Shown here piece after piece: positions 5,271 through 5,275 of a stretch of 5,275 bases of DNA. A program made the translations under genes and the position numbers. The notes under the pieces are model-generated. The model was not told the DNA's origin. It searched no databases and saw only the letters and a list, made by a program, of their open reading frames with translations. Where the stretch lies: positions 1 through 5,275 of the forward strand of contig CAMEGY010000079.1 of NCBI GenBank assembly GCA_945916625.1. The letters are read 5' to 3'. Source of the stretch: an uncultured Anaerococcus sp. Lineage in GTDB: Bacteria; Bacillota_A; Clostridia; Tissierellales; Peptoniphilaceae. Every line of letters starts with the position of its first letter. Position 1 is the first letter of the stretch.

Positions 5271-5275
5271 TTGAA

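Overview
The window looks like chromosomal DNA from a low-GC Gram-positive bacterium. The evidence is the AT-rich composition, the ATA/AGA/TTA-rich codon use, strong GGAG-type ribosome binding sites, and a secreted protein with clostridial/streptococcal-style cell-wall-binding repeats. An anaerobic coccus of the Anaerococcus/Peptoniphilus kind would fit, but that is an impression from style and not a proven assignment.

Left part (1-2636, minus strand): a run of genes read right to left. An Arg-rich, single-pass membrane protein of unknown function overlaps by an ATGA junction with a CPBP-family (CAAX-like) intramembrane metalloprotease. About 100 bases further on comes a soluble alpha/beta hydrolase, best started at an internal ATG with a strong ribosome binding site. 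A possible further reading frame runs off the left edge. Centre (2637-3580): a 56-base divergent promoter region, with an extended -10 on each strand, separates this run from a plus-strand polytopic membrane protein of unknown family. That gene appears to lack a ribosome binding site and may be leaderless. It ends at a clear hairpin terminator.

Right part (3581-5275, minus strand): a secreted cell-wall-binding protein with a C-terminal C39-like cysteine peptidase domain. It is followed immediately by a 53-residue two-helix membrane protein whose ribosome binding site overlaps the peptidase stop codon. The two genes converge on the same hairpin as the central membrane gene. The 209 bases upstream of the peptidase gene hold the most unusual structure in the window: two copies of a ~55-base element that fold into the same bulged hairpin, with inner stems that differ in sequence but keep their pairing. 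A third, different hairpin built around GCGAAGC lies beside them.

Working picture: two cell-envelope gene groups (intramembrane protease with Arg-rich membrane partner; secreted wall-bound cysteine peptidase with small membrane protein) sit either side of an unknown membrane protein. The functional links within each group are inferred from gene spacing only. No insertion sequence, CRISPR array, tRNA or rRNA was seen.
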